A stretch of DNA of 64,000 nt from Paenibacillus lycopersici. GTDB lineage: Bacteria > Bacillota > Bacilli > Paenibacillales > Paenibacillaceae. Position numbers and translations under genes: made by a program. This document shows, piece by piece, positions 37,916 to 45,546 of the stretch. Numbering within the stretch: position 1 is the stretch's first letter; each line of letters opens with the position of its first letter. The stretch is taken from positions 467,501 to 531,500 of the forward strand of contig NZ_CP048209.1 in assembly GCF_010119935.1 (NCBI RefSeq). Reading direction: 5' to 3'. The notes under the pieces were generated by a model, which made no database searches, was not told the DNA's origin, and saw only the letters and a list, made by a program, of their open reading frames with translations.

Positions 37916-40900
37916 ATGATAACTGAGCAGCAGCTCCTTGATTATATGCGCGAGCAGACGTATAAGCCGTTGACTTACCAAGAGCTGGACAAGCAGTTAG
38001 GCGGAGCGGGCAACGCGGAATCGTTCCGGACGTTCCTGGTGTTGCTGAACGAGCTGGAGAACGAGGGGAAAATCGTGCGCAATGCGAGCGACCGTTACGG
38101 TGTCCCCGAACGGATGCATTTGGTGCGCGGGCGGATTCAGGCGCATGCGAAAGGGTTCGCTTTCCTGATCCCGGAAGACAAGGGGCATGGGGACGTCTAC
38201 ATCGGCGCCCATGATTTGAAGAGCGCGATGAACGGCGATATCGTGCTTGTGCGGGTCACGTCGCGGAGCGCGGCGGGGGGCCGCATGGAAGGCGAGGTCG
38301 TGCGCGTCGTGGAGCGCGCGGTCACGCAAATCGTCGGCACGTTCCAGAATCACGAGGCCTACGGCTTCGTGCTGCCGGACGACAAACGGCTGAACCGCGA
38401 TATTTTCATCCCGCAGGGGAAATTTCTTGGCGCGGTCACGGGGCAGAAGGTCGTGGCGCGCATCGTTTCGTATCCCGAGGGCCGGTCGGCCGCGGAAGGC
38501 GAAGTTATCGAGGTGCTCGGCCATAAGGACGATCCCGGCATCGATATCTTGTCCATCATTCGCAAGCATCAGCTTCCCGAGGGCTTCCCGGACGATGTCA
38601 TGGCGGAAGCGGAAGCGGCGCCGGACGCGATTACCGAGGACGAGATCGTACGCCAAGGCCGCCGCGACCTGCGCGATAAAGTCATCGTGACGATCGACGG
38701 CGAGGATGCCAAGGATCTCGACGACGCGGTCAACATCGAACGGCTGGAGAACGGCAACTACGTGCTCGGCGTTCATATCGCGGACGTCAGCTACTACGTG
38801 CGGGAGAATTCCGCGCTGGATCAAGAAGCGTACCGCCGCGGCTGCAGCGTCTACCTCGTGGACCGGGTCATCCCGATGCTGCCGCACCGGCTGTCGAACG
38901 GCATCTGCTCGCTCAATCCGAAGGTGGACCGCCTGACGATGTCGTGCGAGATGGAATTCGACGCGACGACGCTGAAGCGGGTGCGCCACGATGTATTCAC
39001 GAGCGTCATTCGGACGACGGAGCGGATGACGTACGCGAACGTGCGGAAGATCCTGCAGGGCGAAGACGAAGAGGTGGCCGAGCGTTATGCCGACCTGGTG
39101 GATACGTTCAAGCTGATGGAGGAGCTCGCGATGCGGCTGCGCGGCATGCGCATGAAGCGCGGCGCGATCGATTTCGACTTCGTCGAATCGAAGGTCATCG
39201 TCGACGAGTCGGGCAAAGCGGTCGATATCGTGAAACGCGAGCGTTCCATCGCGGAGTCGATCATCGAGGAATTCATGCTTGCGGCGAACGAGACGGTCGC
39301 GGAGCATTTCTATTGGCTGAAGGTGCCGTTCCTCTACCGGACGCACGACAATCCCGACCAGGAGAAGCTGCTGCACTTCGTGCAGTTCGCGGCGAACTTC
39401 GGGTATGCGATCAAAGGCAAGGGCGGCAGCGTCATTCATCCGCGCGCGCTGCAGACGCTGCTGGAGGACGTTCACGGCTCCAAGGAGCAGACGGTCATCT
39501 CCACCGTCCTGCTGCGTTCGATGAAGCAGGCCAAATACGACGCGGAGAGCCTGGGTCACTTCGGCCTTGCCGCGGAGTTCTACACGCACTTCACCTCGCC
39601 GATCCGGCGGTATCCCGATCTGGTCATCCACCGCGTCATGCGCGAGGTGTTCGAGAACGGCGGCACGCTGCCGGATGCGCGGATCGAGGCGCTTGCCGCG
39701 AAGATGCCGGACATCGCGCAGCAATCGTCTGAGCGGGAGCGGGTCGCCGTCGATGCGGAGCGGGACACGGAGAAGCTCAAGAAATGCGAATACATGCTGG
39801 ACAAAATCGGCGAGGAATTCGAAGGCATCGTGAGCAGCGTGACGAGCTTCGGCATCTTCGTGGAGCTGCCGAACACGGTCGAAGGGCTTATCCGACTGGG
39901 CGAGCTGACGGACGATTACTACCACTTCCACGAGCAGCATATGCTGCTCATCGGCGAGCGGACGTCGAAGACGTTCCGCATCGGCGACGAGGTGCGTATT
40001 CGCGTGGAACGCGTCAATATGGATGAGCATACAATCGATTTCGCGATGCTCGAGAATTTGGAGCAGGGCGCGGACAGCGGCGACGTGGCGCGCGAGCTCG
40101 GGTTCGGCGGCCGCGAGCGCGGGTCTGCGCGCGGCGGACGAGGCGGCCGTGGCGGAGCAGGCCGCGAAGCGGGCTCCGCGCAGCGGAGCGCGGGGCGCGA
40201 GCCGCGCAGCGGCGGCGCGCGCGGCGAGGGCCGAGGCGGCCGGGGCGAAGCCGGCCGCGATGGCGGCTCCGCGCAGCGGAGCGGGCGCGGCGGCGCCGAT
40301 GGCGCGGCGGCGCATGCGGGCACCGGCCCGCGGGGCCGTGGGCCGGCGCGCGGCGAAGCCGGCGCTGGCGGCGCTGCGGAGCGGCGCGGCCGCAGGCGCG
40401 GCAGCCGCGAGGAGCTTGGCGGCGGCCAGCCGGCCCGTGCGGACGTTGGCGCCGGTGCGGCGCCGCGCGGCAGGGGCGAGCAGCGGGCGTGGAAGCCGGA
40501 GGACGATTATAATCTGGATCGTATCCTCGGCGTCAATGACGGCGCCGGCGACGGTACGGCGAACGGCGGCGGTTCCGAAGGCAGCCGCGGCGAACGGCGC
40601 AAAGCGGTCCGCACCGACATGTGGGGCCTGCCTGTTCGCAACGCGGGCTCGTTGAAAGACTACGGCGAAGATCCGGACGACGCGAACCGCTCGCGGGGCA
40701 GACGCGGCGACGGCGGCTCCGGCCGCGGTCGTTCAGGCGGCGACCGCAGCGGCTTCGGCGGCGGCGCGGGCCGGTCATCCGGCGGCGGCGGTCGACGAAG
40801 CAACCGCCAAGGCAGCCAGCGCGACTTGAGCGCGGCGGCGGCCGGCGGCAGCAATGCCGGTGCCGGCGGCGATCAGAGCAGCGGCACCGGCTCCCGCCGC

Positions 40901-41071
40901 AAGAAGCCCCGCAGCGGTGGTGGCGGCTCGGCTGGCGGTCAGCTGCAAGCGGCGCCGAATGCTAGCGGCGGCGAAACCGCCGGTACAGCCGGCGGCGCGC
41001 GGAAACGCAAGAAGAAATCCGGCGACGGCGGTAATGCGACGGCGGCTTTCGTCCGGAAGAAACGCAAGTAG
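37916..41071 (+). CDS. rnr: Ribonuclease R with a ~335-residue low-complexity basic tail
   Basis: A 1051-aa 3'-5' exoribonuclease; common RNase R is about 780 aa. Order: N-terminal winged helix (residues 1-65), two cold-shock domains (~70-220), RNB catalytic domain (~250-590, Asp cluster in [11 protein letters not shown]), and an S1 domain (~630-712, from [19 protein letters not shown]). From about residue 716 to the end the protein is Gly/Arg/Ala/Ser-rich with many RGG-type repeats. Two short non-repetitive islands occur in it ([11 protein letters not shown] and [11 protein letters not shown]), and it ends in Lys/Arg clusters. The frame stays open with neighbour-like codon use, so I regard the tail as real. 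It works with SmpB-tmRNA in decay of non-stop mRNA. Confidence 0.94.
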   Translation: MITEQQLLDYMREQTYKPLTYQELDKQLGGAGNAESFRTFLVLLNELENEGKIVRNASDRYGVPERMHLVRGRIQAHAKGFAFLIPEDKGHGDVYIGAHDLKSAMNGDIVLVRVTSRSAAGGRMEGEVVRVVERAVTQIVGTFQNHEAYGFVLPDDKRLNRDIFIPQGKFLGAVTGQKVVARIVSYPEGRSAAEGEVIEVLGHKDDPGIDILSIIRKHQLPEGFPDDVMAEAEAAPDAITEDEIVRQGRRDLRDKVIVTIDGEDAKDLDDAVNIERLENGNYVLGVHIADVSYYVRENSALDQEAYRRGCSVYLVDRVIPMLPHRLSNGICSLNPKVDRLTMSCEMEFDATTLKRVRHDVFTSVIRTTERMTYANVRKILQGEDEEVAERYADLVDTFKLMEELAMRLRGMRMKRGAIDFDFVESKVIVDESGKAVDIVKRERSIAESIIEEFMLAANETVAEHFYWLKVPFLYRTHDNPDQEKLLHFVQFAANFGYAIKGKGGSVIHPRALQTLLEDVHGSKEQTVISTVLLRSMKQAKYDAESLGHFGLAAEFYTHFTSPIRRYPDLVIHRVMREVFENGGTLPDARIEALAAKMPDIAQQSSERERVAVDAERDTEKLKKCEYMLDKIGEEFEGIVSSVTSFGIFVELPNTVEGLIRLGELTDDYYHFHEQHMLLIGERTSKTFRIGDEVRIRVERVNMDEHTIDFAMLENLEQGADSGDVARELGFGGRERGSARGGRGGRGGAGREAGSAQRSAGREPRSGGARGEGRGGRGEAGRDGGSAQRSGRGGADGAAAHAGTGPRGRGPARGEAGAGGAAERRGRRRGSREELGGGQPARADVGAGAAPRGRGEQRAWKPEDDYNLDRILGVNDGAGDGTANGGGSEGSRGERRKAVRTDMWGLPVRNAGSLKDYGEDPDDANRSRGRRGDGGSGRGRSGGDRSGFGGGAGRSSGGGGRRSNRQGSQRDLSAAAAGGSNAGAGGDQSSGTGSRRKKPRSGGGGSAGGQLQAAPNASGGETAGTAGGARKRKKKSGDGGNATAAFVRKKRK

Positions 41072-41100
41072 GACGCGGCGTTCGGAAGCTTTCCCCATTC

Positions 41101-41155
41101 TTGATTTCGGTTCGCAAAGTTGCTACAATGGACTTCTAGCTGCGGTTAGAAGTCC
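41101..41155 (+). promoter_or_regulatory. smpB promoter and leader hairpin
   Basis: TTGATT (41101-41106), a 17-bp spacer and TACAAT (41124-41129). A 9-bp perfect hairpin starts at once: GGACTTCTA (41130-41138) with TAGAAGTCC (41147-41155), at the very 5' end of the predicted transcript. Confidence 0.75.
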
Positions 41156-41213
41156 GTTCTTTGCTCCGGCAGGAGACAGGCTTACGAAGCGATTACGGAA
41201 GAGGTGAAACGGC

Positions 41214-41693
41214 ATGGCGAAGAAGAACGACGACAAACTGCTTGCGCAGAATAAGAAGGCTTCCCATGACTATTTCATCGAGGACACCTTCGAAGCGGGC
41301 ATGGTGCTGATGGGCAGCGAGATCAAGTCGGTCCGTATGGGCAAGGCGAATATCAGCGATGCGTTCGCCACCATCCGAAACGGCGAGATTTTCATCCATA
41401 ACATGCATATCAGCTACTTCGAACAGGGGAACCGAAACAATCCTTCCGACCCGACAAGGGCCCGCAAGCTGCTGATGCATAAGGCGCAGATTCATAAGCT
41501 GCTTGGCTTGTCCAAACAAGAGGGCTATGCGATCGTGCCGCTGAAGATTTATGTTCGCAACGGCTACGCGAAGCTGCTGATCGGCCTTGGCAAGGGCAAG
41601 AAGCAGTACGACAAGCGCGAGTCGGCGGCGAAGAAAGATGCGCAACGCGACATTCAACGCGCGCTTCGCGAGAAGCAGAAGGTTGCCCGTTAA
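41214..41693 (+). CDS. smpB: SsrA-binding protein SmpB
   Basis: A 159-aa RNA-binding protein that carries tmRNA to stalled ribosomes. Signature segments: [29 protein letters not shown] (key GSEIKSVR), [20 protein letters not shown] and the basic C-terminal tail [18 protein letters not shown]. It is directly upstream of ssrA. Confidence 0.96.
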   Translation: MAKKNDDKLLAQNKKASHDYFIEDTFEAGMVLMGSEIKSVRMGKANISDAFATIRNGEIFIHNMHISYFEQGNRNNPSDPTRARKLLMHKAQIHKLLGLSKQEGYAIVPLKIYVRNGYAKLLIGLGKGKKQYDKRESAAKKDAQRDIQRALREKQKVAR

Positions 41694-41935
41694 CGCGATG
41701 GCGTGCGGTAAGGAGGCAATCGGAAGCCGTGGAGAACGTCCCCATCGTTTCCAGCAAGACATTGGCTCACAAGGGTACAACCTGTGTTATACTAAGTGAG
41801 CAACGAACGAAGCAAGCAAGATCGTTATAACATGCTCAGATGATTCCGATGTCCGGCCGTTACGCGCGGCATCATTTCATTCGTCGGAGCGTCTCACCTG
41901 CTAAACGGAGCGATCATCGCCGTTTATGCGATATT

Positions 41936-42300
41936 GGGGGCGTTTATGGATTCGACGGGGATAGTTCGAGCATGGGTTGCGGGTAGTGGGGACGCGTCCA
42001 CTTCATCAACGCTAAAGCCTATTAAACGGCAAACAACAACAATCCTACGCTTTAGCAGCTTAATAACCTGTTAGCGTGCTCCTACCTAGCATCGCCCATG
42101 TGACTAGACTAGGGGCTAACATATAGTGGGATACGCCGTTCGGTCTCCGCCTGGGGTCGACGGAAGAAGACAATCAGGCTGACCCGAAGGGAATCCGGTT
42201 ACGGGGAGTTCCTAGGGTGACATCAAAACCGTGACTACACCCGTAGAAGCCTGTGTGGCGTTGTCTTCGGACAGGGGTTCAAATCCCCTCGCCTCCACCA
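41936..42300 (+). ncRNA. ssrA: Transfer-messenger RNA
   Basis: A 365-nt tmRNA. The 5' end GGGGGCGTTTATGGATTCGACGGGG is diagnostic in its core GGATTCGAC. The 3' end has the T-arm GGGGTTCAAATCCCC, acceptor CGCCTCC and CCA. The tag frame reads GGC AAA CAA CAA CAA TCC TAC GCT TTA GCA GCT TAA (42028-42063), giving GKQQQSYALAA as the proteolysis tag end; the resume codon lies at or just before GGC. A terminator follows. The 3' part is a known integration target for mobile elements. Confidence 0.95.
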
Positions 42301-42313
42301 AACCTATCAGAGG

Positions 42314-42338
42314 AGACACCGTGTCAGGTGTCTTTTTT
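42314..42338 (+). terminator. Terminator of ssrA
   Basis: AGACACC (42314-42320) pairs with GGTGTCT (42327-42333), followed by a run of T to 42338. Confidence 0.88.
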
Positions 42339-42484
42339 GCATTCTCGGTATACATAGCGGTTCGAAAACATTGTCGTTGCTGGGTTTGTAGCGTTCGTGG
42401 ACATGAATCCGAGGAATCTCGGAAAGGATATGTTGCAGTGCTGGCGTGTATAGCGAGGAAATGAAGCCGATTGCTACCTAAAAA

Positions 42485-42568
42485 AAGAAACCCAGCTCTG
42501 CCAACGAGGCTGAGAAGGGTTTCTTATGAGTATAGCCAGCTCTGCTAGCGAAGCTGAGAAAGCTATAC
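42485..42568 (+). repeat. Two tandem stem-loops with a shared core and different, compensating stems
   Basis: Copy 1: outer arms AAGAAACCC (42485-42493) and GGGTTTCTT (42517-42525) enclose a 23-nt core. Copy 2: outer arms GTATAGC (42530-42536) and GCTATAC (42562-42568) enclose almost the same core (42538-42560; 3 of 23 bases differ). The core begins AGCTCTGC and ends GCTGAGAA, with AGC/GCT able to pair. The outer stems are unrelated in sequence but both perfectly paired. Confidence 0.88.
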
Positions 42569-42690
42569 CCAACCGTAGTATTTCTGTATAATCATGATAT
42601 TATGTATGTCGTAGAAAGTCAAGCGAGGATTGACTGCAGTATTGACTTCATAGACATTGCATAATCAATGATGGATATAGGATGTGTAGG

Positions 42691-43638
42691 ATGAGCTACA
42701 GGATCTATTTTGATGAGGCCAATAAGATAGACCAACCTGACAAAGTGTATTCATACTATGGGGCGTATGGTGGCAATGAACAAGTTATGACGGAAATAGT
42801 TCGCTCCGTTCAAGACATTTTCGAAAAATTAGGAACCAAGAGCGAATTGCATTTTCGAGAGTACAATCATGATAAGCATGTTGAGAAGTATTTCAGAGTT
42901 CTTAATCATATTATTAACCAAGAAATCAATCTTAATCTCCTCGTTGTCAACAACATGGAAGCCCAATCCATTGCTAAGCAATTAAACTTAACGACGATGG
43001 AATTAAGGAGTCTGTTCTATATTAAAATACCGGAGCGGCTATTCTATGGTGTCACTCGCCAACTCACCGATCAAATGGACGTCGAGATTAAAATCGACCA
43101 CAATGATGAGTACGATGCACTTGGACTGCATTCAAAAATTAAAGAGCAGATGAATGCCCACTCTGTATACCGGAACAAAAGATATAAGATCGTATCTGTT
43201 GAGTCCGAAGATTCCCATGCGTCTATCCCACTGCAAATCATAGATGCTTTTATGGGGATCGTTGTATTCCTGATGGAGCAAAGTTATACGGGGCAGTCGG
43301 ATGCTGCTCGAATTAAAAGCGATCTGATCTATCGCTTTCTATCCCAAGGAAACAATGTTGATCGGTTTCAGAGTCAAATCAAGCTGTTTGCTTGGAATGG
43401 CAGTGAAAACTTGTCTGAGCTATCCATTGGCAATTATATTTCAAGTTTCATGGTGCATAAGACACATTATGATGTAACGGAAATGAATAGGCTGCAAGCC
43501 ATCCGATTACGAAATCCTGAGTTGACCTCCAAGGAATATCGAAAGTTGATGGAGTATTCTAACTCCCGTTTCCGTACGCTGCTAGGGTATCTGGACGAGT
43601 TGGAGGGAAGGGGAAGGAATGCGTTTCTGATGCAATGA
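42691..43638 (+). CDS. DUF3800-family protein
   Basis: About 315 aa. The start SYRIYFDEANK with an early Asp-Glu, and the later SHASIPLQIIDAFMGIVVF, resemble DUF3800, a family thought to have an RNase H-like fold and often found in mobile or defence regions. No signal peptide or membrane segment. The start is ATG 42691 or 42682. Base composition is much more A+T-rich than the core genes, a sign of transfer. It lies 390 bp behind ssrA next to the tandem stem-loops. Function not established. Confidence 0.68.
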   Translation: MSYRIYFDEANKIDQPDKVYSYYGAYGGNEQVMTEIVRSVQDIFEKLGTKSELHFREYNHDKHVEKYFRVLNHIINQEINLNLLVVNNMEAQSIAKQLNLTTMELRSLFYIKIPERLFYGVTRQLTDQMDVEIKIDHNDEYDALGLHSKIKEQMNAHSVYRNKRYKIVSVESEDSHASIPLQIIDAFMGIVVFLMEQSYTGQSDAARIKSDLIYRFLSQGNNVDRFQSQIKLFAWNGSENLSELSIGNYISSFMVHKTHYDVTEMNRLQAIRLRNPELTSKEYRKLMEYSNSRFRTLLGYLDELEGRGRNAFLMQ

Positions 43639-43654
43639 AAATATCGTACCGTAG

Positions 43655-43876
43655 GTGAGAAGACTTCTAACGATTCAGACGCTGCCAACTACATCCCCGC
43701 CTATTTCGGATAATACAGATTGGGTATGCGATGAGCAAGAGAGATACCCCGAAGAGAGCGTCGAAATACTCGTAAGGAAAAAGGAATATGAGCAATACCG
43801 AATGAATCCGGAAAGGTCGAATCTGAACTTCTTACGTGTGGCGCTGGGGTTGTCTGAGAGTCCGTTTGCAGAATGA
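43655..43876 (+). CDS. Small hypothetical ORF
   Basis: A possible 73-aa protein with no recognised domain; its second half is charged (VEILVRKKEYEQYRMNPERS). It follows the DUF3800 gene by 16 bp. It may be a remnant, because the following 600 bp contain eroded fragments. Low support. Confidence 0.25.
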   Translation: MRRLLTIQTLPTTSPPISDNTDWVCDEQERYPEESVEILVRKKEYEQYRMNPERSNLNFLRVALGLSESPFAE

Positions 43877-43929
43877 TATATTCCAGACGAGTGGGTGGTC
43901 TGTGAGGCTTTGAAGTCTCGTTCTGCGGA

Positions 43930-44110
43930 AGGTTTTCTGCCTTATTGAAGAGGTCGCATTAGTTGATCGTTTTGATGATCCCGCAGTTGCCATGAAGCGT
44001 TATTATGAATTGCATCGGGGAGCAGCCTTACCGTGAGTATGTCTTTTTTCATACATCGTGAGATACGCTTAAGCTTCGTGAGAAATGGGCAGGGCTACGC
44101 GGCCTCAGAT
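43930..44110 (+). pseudogene. Eroded small gene, unrecognised
   Basis: One frame reads LIEEVALVDRFDDPAVAMKRY and on to a stop at 44034. A +1 shift then gives EYVFFHTS, a stop, and DTLKLREKWAGLRG. The pieces read like one small protein broken by a frameshift and a stop. I cannot name the family. Confidence 0.4.
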
Positions 44111-44220
44111 TAAAAATTGACATGCTGTACAGCTTGCCTTTGGTGAAGGTAACGATTCGTTATCGAGGAAAAGAACTTCAACATAAGTCATGTTTTGCTT
44201 GATCCAGGTTCGGCGGGGTA
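44110..44220 (+). pseudogene. Fragment resembling the start of a retropepsin-like aspartyl protease
   Basis: The frame gives LKIDMLYSLPLVKVTIRYRG and KEL, then after a frameshift HVLLDPGSAG. This resembles the N-terminal strand and D-x-G-S active-site loop of bacterial retropepsin-like proteins (the usual DTG is DPG here). It is broken by frame changes and has no downstream domain. From 44232 another short frame (ASTFGDVSFTDEELARLG) runs to a stop at 44344. Confidence 0.35.
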
Positions 44221-44466
44221 GAGGCGTTGAAGCTTCGACCTTCGGAGACGTTTCGTTCACGGATGAAGAACTGGCGCGATTGGGGAATACGCAAGCGGTA
44301 TGGGATACAGCTCTCACCCTACATTGGGCTATAGTTGAAAATTGACTTGGAGATGAACTCAGGCGATTGGCAGATTATTTGCTGGTCGCCTGATTTTTGC
44401 GTTATTCTGTTTATGAGATAAAGGCCGAAACAATTGAAGCAAATCGATGAACGGAGGGAATCTCCA

Positions 44467-44736
44467 ATGAGAACTAAAGATCTGCCATGGCCGGAGCACG
44501 AACTGAGAGCAATTCTGCGAGCGGCCGACGATATTATTGCCGGAGGCGGGCGTACTCTGCTATCGAAGGTATTAAAGGGTTCGAAAGAACGAAAGCTGCT
44601 GGAGTTGGGGCTGGAACGGAATCCTTCATACGGATATTACAAGGATCTCTCATTGGAGCAGATCATGGATAAAGTGGATCAAATGATTCATACCGGATTT
44701 TTGCAAATAATGATGAGCGGTAAGCTGCCCTTATAA
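44467..44736 (+). CDS. Truncated RQC-minor-1-type winged-helix DNA-binding protein
   Basis: 89 aa. AILRAADDIIAGGGRTLLSK, then VLKGSKERKLLELGLE and YGYYKDLSLEQIMDKVDQMI, match what I recall of the RecQ-C-terminal (RQC)-like winged helix of the RQC-minor-1 family. Those proteins normally continue after the LPL motif; here a stop follows directly, so the gene looks cut. It has a plausible GGAGGG ribosome site before ATG 44467. Function in the family is not known to me. Confidence 0.5.
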   Translation: MRTKDLPWPEHELRAILRAADDIIAGGGRTLLSKVLKGSKERKLLELGLERNPSYGYYKDLSLEQIMDKVDQMIHTGFLQIMMSGKLPL

Positions 44737-44739
44737 GAA

Positions 44740-44998
44740 GTACATTCCTTTCCTGACGCTGTGGGAACATGTCGATTCCAAGAAAGTTCAAACTGAGATA
44801 CGTAACGTGATTGATGCGCTGAGGAACGGATTATTATATGAGCGATGGCTTACGGCTTCCGGAAAGATGTATCGACTGTTTGGAAAAAGTCCGTCTGCGC
44901 CAATAAGGAGGGGAGTAGCGCATGCGCAAAAATCAGAAGCGAAGACGGTGGTACATCGGAGGTACAACAAGAATGGCTGTCGGCTCCCGAGTCGCGTC
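44740..44998 (+). pseudogene. Open stretch without start, unrecognised
   Basis: A frame open from about 44740 to a stop at 45005 reads KYIPFLTLWEHVDSKK and RNVIDALRNGLLYERWLTASGKMY. It lacks a ribosome site and a family match. It overlaps the SDR remnant that follows in another frame. Probably part of the eroded region. Confidence 0.25.
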
Positions 44999-45140
44999 GG
45001 GCCATAGAGTCTCTGCATTTGACGCGTATTGCCGAGCCCGAGGATATCGCTCGTTTTATTTTGTATTTAGCTCAAGACGTATATTTAACCGGCGGTATTT
45101 ATCTGTTGATGGCGGATTTACCGCTTTTAAAACAAAGGTA
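44955..45140 (+). pseudogene. C-terminal remnant of a short-chain dehydrogenase
   Basis: QEWLSAPESRRAIESLHLTRIAEPEDIARFILYLAQD and YLTGG carry the classical SDR C-terminus (the R-I-A-E-P-E-D-I-A block). The expected VDGG end appears one frame away (SVDGGFTAF), so a frameshift splits the last 15 residues. The Rossmann domain and catalytic Tyr-Lys are absent. Confidence 0.6.
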
Positions 45141-45249
45141 ACCAGTTATGAAGAGTTAAGCTAGATGTTTAACAACGCTGGAGGCGGCCTGTAGCCGGGA
45201 TGAAATCATACACGTCGATTTCAACGAAGATGGTTTGGATTAGCCACGG

Positions 45250-45258
45250 CTCGCCTCC
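45250..45258 (+). repeat. 9-bp copy of the tmRNA 3' end (possible attachment-site remnant)
   Basis: CTCGCCTCC here equals 42288-42296 in the acceptor stem of ssrA. The two copies bracket the A+T-rich, eroded segment of about 2.96 kb. The match is short, so chance is possible. Confidence 0.35.
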
Positions 45259-45267
45259 CTCAACATG

Positions 45268-45297
45268 AAAGCCAGCCGCATACGGCTGGCTTTTTTT
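45268..45297 (+). terminator. Terminator at the end of the eroded region
   Basis: AAAGCCAGCCG, CATA loop, CGGCTGGCTTT, followed by a T run. The remainder of 45165-45546 holds the Spo0A-like boxes and promoter of the next gene. Confidence 0.93.
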
Positions 45298-45377
45298 GCG
45301 TTGAGGAAAGCTCAAGCGATGATTGCTGAAAGTATAGCTATGACAGTGTCACAGTTATAAAGGAATTGGTAGAACAC

Positions 45378-45420
45378 CGTCGAATATTTTTGTAGAAATA
45401 TGTCGAATTATTGGTATAAT
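45378..45420 (+). promoter_or_regulatory. Promoter with three Spo0A-box-like heptamers
   Basis: TATAAT lies at 45415-45420, with a weak -35 TTGTAG (45390-45395, 19-bp spacer). Upstream are CGTCGAA (45378), TGTAGAA (45391) and TGTCGAA (45401), matching the Spo0A core TGTCGAA at 6, 6 and 7 of 7 positions. The last two are 10 bp apart. Confidence 0.45.
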
Positions 45421-45546
45421 TAGGTCATAAAATCGCAGTTTCCAGGAAGTCCAATAAGGTCAGCCTTATCGTTCAACAAGATTCGTTCGTCGTGGCCGTG
45501 GTTTTTCAAGTGGGATTGAATTTGTAGCACTATAGGGGGAAATCCG

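Noticed and set aside
37997..40315. A 772-codon open frame on the minus strand opposite rnr
   Set aside because: It mirrors the codon structure of rnr in GC-rich DNA, has no family similarity that I can see and no ribosome site. The same holds for the long antisense frames opposite msmX (2700-3764), hisD (10524-11675), cggR-gap (27255-29021) and eno-gpmI (32514-33995).
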